Below are positions 4,675 to 9,483 of a stretch of 9,483 nt of DNA, in pieces. Under the pieces are notes generated by a model. That model made no database searches and had not been told where the DNA came from. It was given only the letters and a program-made list of their open reading frames with translations. The stretch's first letter is position 1. The number at the start of each line of letters is the position of its first letter. Source of the DNA: DAOTZU01 sp034433995 (GTDB taxonomy: Bacteria; Chloroflexota; Anaerolineae; UBA1429); contig DAOTZU010000168.1 in assembly GCA_034433995.1 (NCBI GenBank), positions 1 to 9,483 of the forward strand, in the 5' to 3' direction. A program made the translations under genes and the position numbers.

Positions 4675-6042
4675 ATGGCGGAGCGCGCTCAATTGACGGT
4701 CATCGGCGGGGGGCTGGCGGGCTGCGAGGCAGCCTGGCAGGCGGCCGTGCGCGGCATCCCGGTCACCTTGTACGAGATGCGCCCGCTGGTCAAGACCCCG
4801 GCCCATCGCACCGAGCTCCTGGCCGAGCTGGTCTGCAGCAACTCCCTGGGCTCCAACCTGCCCGACCGCGCCCCCGGCCTGCTGAAAAGCGAGCTGCGAC
4901 GGCTGGGCTCGCTGATCCTGCGCTGCGCTGAGGCCAGCGCCGTCCCCGCCGGTGACGCTTTGGCGGTGGATCGTGAGGCGTTTGCCGCCCGCGTCACCCG
5001 CGCCATCACGGAGCACCCGCTGATCACCTTGGTGCGCCAAGAGGTGCGTTCTCTGCCCCGCCAAGGGGTGACGGTAGTCGCCACCGGTCCCCTCACCTCC
5101 GAGGCCCTGGCCCAGGAGCTGGCCACGTTGGCCGGGCAGGAACATCTTTTTTTCTATGACGCCATGGCGCCCATCGTCACCTACGAATCTTTGGATCACA
5201 CCAAGATCTTTCGCGGCGGTCGCTACGGGCGGGGGCAGGAGGATTATCTCAATTGCCCCATGACCGAGGAAGAGTACGACCGCTTTGTGGAGGCTTTGCT
5301 TGCGGCCGAGACCATCCCCCTCAGGGGGTTTGAACGCGAGGATAAACGCTTTTTCGAGGCCTGCCTGCCCATCGAGGTGCTGGCCGCCCGCGGCCACGAT
5401 GCTTTGGCCTTTGGCCCCCTCAAACCCATTGGCCTGCGCGACCCGCGCACCGGCAAACGCCCTTATGCCGTGGTGCAGCTCCGCCAGGATAACCTGGCCG
5501 GCACGCTCTATAACCTGGTGGGGTTTCAAACCAACCTGCGCTGGTCGGAGCAAAAACGTGTCTTTGGCTTGATTCCGGGGTTGGAACACGCGGAATGGGT
5601 GCGCTTTGGGCAGATGCACCGCAACACTTTTCTCAACGCGCCGGCCCTTTTGGAGCCCACGCTGCGGTGGCGCGGACGGCCCAACCTCTTTTGCGCCGGC
5701 CAACTGGTGGGCACGGAGGGGTACATGGGCTCCACGGCCAGTGGCTTGGTGACTGGGTTGAACGCCGCCCGCGCCCTTTTGGGCAAGCCGCTGCTGGTCT
5801 TTCCACCGACGACGATGCTCGGCGCGCTGTTGCGCTACATCTCCACCCAACAAGACGCGCCTTTTCAGCCGATGAAGGCTAATTTTGGGCTGCTGCCGCC
5901 TCTGGGGGCACCTGTGCGCGTCAAACGGCAACGGAACGCGGCTCTGGCGGCCCGCGCTTTGGAGGATTTGGAGGCCTTCTTGGCCGCCGAGGGCGCCTTG
6001 GATGATATCATCGTCAGCGAAAGGATCAGCGTTGAGCCATAG
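4675..6042 (+). CDS. trmFO: Methylenetetrahydrofolate-tRNA (uracil-5-)-methyltransferase TrmFO
   Basis: TrmFO is an FAD enzyme that uses 5,10-methylenetetrahydrofolate and NAD(P)H to make 5-methyluridine at position 54 of the tRNA T-loop. The 455-residue protein starts with the dinucleotide-binding segment LTVIGGGLAGCEAAW (7-21). It has the family hallmark ELVCSNSLGSN (51-61) with Cys54 and FFEACLPIEVLAARG (226-240) with Cys230, matching the two functional cysteines Cys53 and Cys226 of the B. subtilis enzyme. GGRYGRGQEDYLNCPM (181-196) and the C-terminal FAD-domain stretch FCAGQLVGTEGYMGSTASG (339-357) are also diagnostic. Length is normal for the family. ATG 4675 is chosen because GAGGGA lies 7 nt upstream. 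The stop overlaps the likely start of the M28 gene, suggesting that trmFO heads a longer transcript. No key residue is missing. Confidence 0.97.
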   Translation: MAERAQLTVIGGGLAGCEAAWQAAVRGIPVTLYEMRPLVKTPAHRTELLAELVCSNSLGSNLPDRAPGLLKSELRRLGSLILRCAEASAVPAGDALAVDREAFAARVTRAITEHPLITLVRQEVRSLPRQGVTVVATGPLTSEALAQELATLAGQEHLFFYDAMAPIVTYESLDHTKIFRGGRYGRGQEDYLNCPMTEEEYDRFVEALLAAETIPLRGFEREDKRFFEACLPIEVLAARGHDALAFGPLKPIGLRDPRTGKRPYAVVQLRQDNLAGTLYNLVGFQTNLRWSEQKRVFGLIPGLEHAEWVRFGQMHRNTFLNAPALLEPTLRWRGRPNLFCAGQLVGTEGYMGSTASGLVTGLNAARALLGKPLLVFPPTTMLGALLRYISTQQDAPFQPMKANFGLLPPLGAPVRVKRQRNAALAARALEDLEAFLAAEGALDDIIVSERISVEP

Positions 6043-6937
6043 CCGGATGCGCCGTGGGTTGGTAGCTTTGGCAGGGCTGCTTGTGTTGACCTTGCTCCTC
6101 GCCTGCCAGCCGACGGAGAAAAAGTTCAGCGGCCAGCGGGCGCTGCAACATGTTGCCGCCCAATGCGCCTTCGGTCCTCGCCCCGTGGGGAGCGAGGCCA
6201 ACCGCAAGACGGCCGATTACATCGCCCGCACGCTCCAGCGCTACGGCTGGCAGGTGGAGCGCCAGGATTTTGTGCATCAAGGGTACCAGGTGGGCAACGT
6301 CATCGGCAAAAAGGGAACAGGTCCCCTGATCATCTTGGGCACCCATTTCGATACCCGCCCCGTGGCCGATCACGACCCCACCGATCGCTCGCAACCGGTG
6401 ATGGGGGCCAACGACGGCGGCAGCGGCACGGCAGTCCTCTTGGAGTTGGCCCGGGTGTTGGATGCCAGCGCCACCCGCAAGGCCCAGATCTGGCTGGTCT
6501 TTTTCGATGCCGAGGATCGGGGCGAGTTGAACGATTGGGAATGGAGCGTGGGCGCCAGACATTTTGTGGCCACCCTGACCGCCGAGGCCCAGACGCGCCC
6601 CGAGTATGTGGTGATCGTCGACATGGTGGGGGATAAAGATCAACGCATCTTTTATGAGTGGACCTCGTCCCTCTGGTTGCAGGAGCGCATCTGGCAATTG
6701 GCCAAAACCTTGGGTTATGGAGAGCAATTCATTCCGCAACACGGCTACACGGTGATTGATGACCATACACCGTTTCTCAATTTGGGCTTTACCGCCGCGT
6801 TGCTGATCGATCTGGATTATCCTTATTGGCATACGCGCTACGATACGCTGGACAAGATCAGCGCCGATAGCCTCCAGCGTGTGGGCGATGTTCTGGAAAC
6901 ATTGCTCGAAGGGGAGCCGTTCGCACCGAGCCCCTGA
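6032..6937 (+). CDS. M28-family zinc peptidase lipoprotein, glutaminyl-cyclase-like
   Basis: The protein has a lipoprotein signal peptide: basic start MRRG, hydrophobic LVALAGLLVLTLL, and a lipobox ending LLAC, so the mature protein should begin at that Cys and sit outside the cytoplasmic membrane. Numbering from ATG 6047 (296 residues), the M28 metal and catalytic positions are His100/Asp102 (GTHFDT), Asp123 (GANDGGSG), Glu156/Asp157 (FFDAED), Asp192 (VDMVG) and His262 (YWHT). The FFDAED, DDHTPF (238-243) and WHT segments resemble zinc-dependent glutaminyl-peptide cyclotransferases (human QC: Asp159, Glu201/Glu202, Asp248, His330) as much as classic aminopeptidases, so the protein may be an aminopeptidase or a pyroglutamate-forming enzyme. 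The TTG start at 6032 has AAAGGA (6020-6025) 6 nt upstream and overlaps trmFO by 11 nt; ATG 6047 is an alternative without a clear ribosome-binding site. The aminotransferase follows after 36 nt. Confidence 0.88.
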   Translation: MSHSRMRRGLVALAGLLVLTLLLACQPTEKKFSGQRALQHVAAQCAFGPRPVGSEANRKTADYIARTLQRYGWQVERQDFVHQGYQVGNVIGKKGTGPLIILGTHFDTRPVADHDPTDRSQPVMGANDGGSGTAVLLELARVLDASATRKAQIWLVFFDAEDRGELNDWEWSVGARHFVATLTAEAQTRPEYVVIVDMVGDKDQRIFYEWTSSLWLQERIWQLAKTLGYGEQFIPQHGYTVIDDHTPFLNLGFTAALLIDLDYPYWHTRYDTLDKISADSLQRVGDVLETLLEGEPFAPSP

Positions 6938-6973
6938 GAAGGGGTCAACCACCATCCCTGAAAGGAGACTATC

Positions 6974-8128
6974 ATGAAGATCGCTGACCGTGTCGCCAAA
7001 TTGCCGCCTTATGTGTTCGCCACCGTGGAAAAGCGCATTGCCGCGCAGCAGGCCAAAGGGGCCGATGTGATCAACCTGGGCATCGGCAGCCCCGACCTGG
7101 CGCCTCCCCAGTTCATCCTGGACGCAATGTTCAAATCGGCGTCGCGGCCCGATACCCACGGCTATGCCGGCTATTATGGCACGCCCGCCCTGCGCCAAGC
7201 CATCGCCGCGTACTATCGGCGGCGTTTCGGGGTGGAGCTGGATCCCAATACCGAGGTGCGGCCGCTCATCGGCTCCAAGGAGGGCCTGGCCAACATGGCC
7301 CTGGCCTTTATCGATCCGGGCGACATCGCTTTGGCCTCGGACCCCGGCTATCCCACCTATCAGATGGGCGCGCTGATGGCCGGCGGGAGTTACTATCCCA
7401 TGCCCCTCCGCGAGGAGAACAACTATCTGGTGGATTTTGAAGAGATCCCCAGCGACATCGCTGCCAAGGCCACCATCATGTGGCTGAACTATCCCAACAA
7501 CCCCACCGGCGCCATCGCCCCAAAGGAGTTTTTGCAAAAGGCTTTGGATTTCGCCCGGGAGTACGACATCTTGGTGTGTTACGATAACCCCTATTGTGAC
7601 CTCACCTTCGACGGTTATGTGGCGCCCAGCATCCTAGAGCTGCCGGGGGCCAAGGAGGTGGCGGTGGAGTTCAACTCCCTCTCCAAAACCTACAACATGG
7701 CCGGCTGGCGGGTGGGGATGATCGTGGGCAACGCCCAAGCAGTGGAAGCCCTGACGACGGTCAAGACCAACATTGATTCCGGCATCTTTCGCCCGCTCCA
7801 AGATGCGGCTGTGGCCGCCCTCACCGGCGACCAAAGCTGGCTTGCCGAGCGCAACCTCATCTACCAGCGCCGCCGCGATGTGATCTTGAGCTGGCTGCCC
7901 AAGATCGGCATGTCGGCCCAGCCGCCCAAAGGCGGCCTCTATGTGTGGGCCAAGGCGCCGGAAGGGGTCAACTGTGAAAAGTTTGCCCTGGAAATGTTGG
8001 AAAAGGCCGGGGTATGGATGACTCCGGGCACCGCTTTTGGGGCCTACGGTGATGGCTATATGCGCCTCTCCCTCTGTGTTTCGGAGGAGCGCTTGCGCGA
8101 AGCAGGAGAAAGGCTATCAAAAGTCTAA
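6974..8128 (+). CDS. Class I/II PLP-dependent aminotransferase, LL-diaminopimelate aminotransferase-like
   Basis: This 384-residue fold-type I aminotransferase opens with RVAKLPPYVFATVEKRI (6-22) and INLGIGSPDLAPP (33-45). That opening is typical of the group annotated as direct LL-diaminopimelate aminotransferases (lysine and cell-wall precursor pathway), although many members of the group are unproven and may use other amino acids. PLP-site elements are NYPNNPTG (172-179), Asp204 in YDNPY (203-207), the Schiff-base Lys238 in SLSKTYNMAGWRVG (235-248), and Arg364 in YMRLSLC for the substrate carboxylate. The usual IGDPD of the group reads IGSPD here. ATG 6974 has a strong AAAGGAG (6961-6967) 6 nt upstream. 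Its C-terminal end contains the AGGAGAAAGG that could act as ribosome-binding site for the following hflX, implying coupling. No gene of diaminopimelate synthesis is adjacent, so substrate assignment is tentative. Confidence 0.92.
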   Translation: MKIADRVAKLPPYVFATVEKRIAAQQAKGADVINLGIGSPDLAPPQFILDAMFKSASRPDTHGYAGYYGTPALRQAIAAYYRRRFGVELDPNTEVRPLIGSKEGLANMALAFIDPGDIALASDPGYPTYQMGALMAGGSYYPMPLREENNYLVDFEEIPSDIAAKATIMWLNYPNNPTGAIAPKEFLQKALDFAREYDILVCYDNPYCDLTFDGYVAPSILELPGAKEVAVEFNSLSKTYNMAGWRVGMIVGNAQAVEALTTVKTNIDSGIFRPLQDAAVAALTGDQSWLAERNLIYQRRRDVILSWLPKIGMSAQPPKGGLYVWAKAPEGVNCEKFALEMLEKAGVWMTPGTAFGAYGDGYMRLSLCVSEERLREAGERLSKV

Positions 8129-8184
8129 TACCACGCGCCAAAGCGACCTTTAGCACCGCCCGCCCGCGACAGCGCGCCTTTTTG

Positions 8185-9444
<1,260 letters not shown>

Positions 9445-9461
9445 GGCATTTGGGTTATTTG

Positions 9462-9483
9462 GGAATTGGTTTGGGATAATTCC
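9462..9483. repeat. Possible hairpin at the window edge, downstream of hflX
   Basis: GGAATT (9462-9467) and AATTCC (9478-9483) form a perfect 6-bp inverted repeat with a 10-nt loop. It is embedded in a T/G-rich stretch with TTTGGG at 9449, 9458 and 9470. The composition falls sharply from the hflX coding sequence. It may be the start of a dispersed intergenic repeat or a terminator, but the window ends at the last base of the arm. Confidence 0.3.

Noticed and set aside
4591..6207. Open frame of 538 codons on the minus strand
   Set aside because: It lies antisense to trmFO and the start of the M28 gene, both of which have diagnostic motifs. Long antisense frames are expected in G/C-ending codon genes, and the translation shows no family motif.
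6912..6940. GGGG...CCCC inverted repeat near the end of the M28 gene as a terminator
   Set aside because: Only the four outer G-C pairs match well, the inner positions do not pair, and it lies in coding sequence ahead of a strong ribosome-binding site for the next gene.
6026..7537. Open frame of 503 codons on the minus strand
   Set aside because: It is antisense to the M28 and aminotransferase genes, rich in His, Gly and Gln as expected from reading the complement of GC-biased codons, and has no recognisable domain.

Overview
The window is a high-GC bacterial chromosome segment that reads as ordinary housekeeping and metabolic DNA, with no phage, transposon, CRISPR array, rRNA or tRNA that I can see. 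Gene content fits a Chloroflexota (Anaerolineae-like) bacterium: a folate-dependent TrmFO, an LL-diaminopimelate-aminotransferase-like enzyme next to HflX, a lone prohibitin-type SPFH protein, and G/C-ending codons throughout. The taxonomic call is an inference from gene content and style, not from a marker gene.

Layout. (1) Positions 1-1014, minus strand: a MacB/LolD-type ABC ATPase followed, through an ATGA overlap, by the first 96 codons of an unrecognised gene that runs off the left edge. (2) Positions 1015-1157: a divergent promoter region. (3) Positions 1158-3171, plus strand: a two-gene unit, a double-SIS sugar-phosphate isomerase/deaminase and a PfkB-family sugar kinase overlapping by 8 nt, probably handling an amino sugar or similar phosphorylated sugar. 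(4) Positions 3172-3244: a convergent gap holding a strong 16-bp hairpin that looks like a dispersed repeat. (5) Positions 3245-4555, minus strand: a prohibitin-like SPFH membrane protein and a dUTPase-family protein with an altered catalytic motif. (6) Positions 4556-4674: a second divergent promoter region with an inverted repeat placed over the promoter elements. (7) Positions 4675-9444, plus strand: trmFO, an M28 lipoprotein peptidase resembling glutaminyl cyclase, a class I/II aminotransferase and hflX, closely spaced or overlapping and probably co-transcribed. (8) Positions 9445-9483: an AT-richer, repeat-like tail cut by the window end.

The genes link as four transcription units rather than one system: sugar-phosphate catabolism, nucleotide-pool sanitation beside membrane organisation, tRNA modification with amino-acid metabolism and ribosome rescue, and an ABC export or extraction ATPase. 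I do not see a convincing undescribed multi-gene system. The points most worth a second look are the absence of a canonical start codon for full-length hflX, the Asp-to-Glu and Tyr-to-Phe changes in dUTPase motif 3, the composition shift at the end of the ABC ATPase running into the partial gene, the repeated extended -10 (TGCTANNAT-like) promoters in both divergent regions, and the unassigned SIS/PfkB pair.
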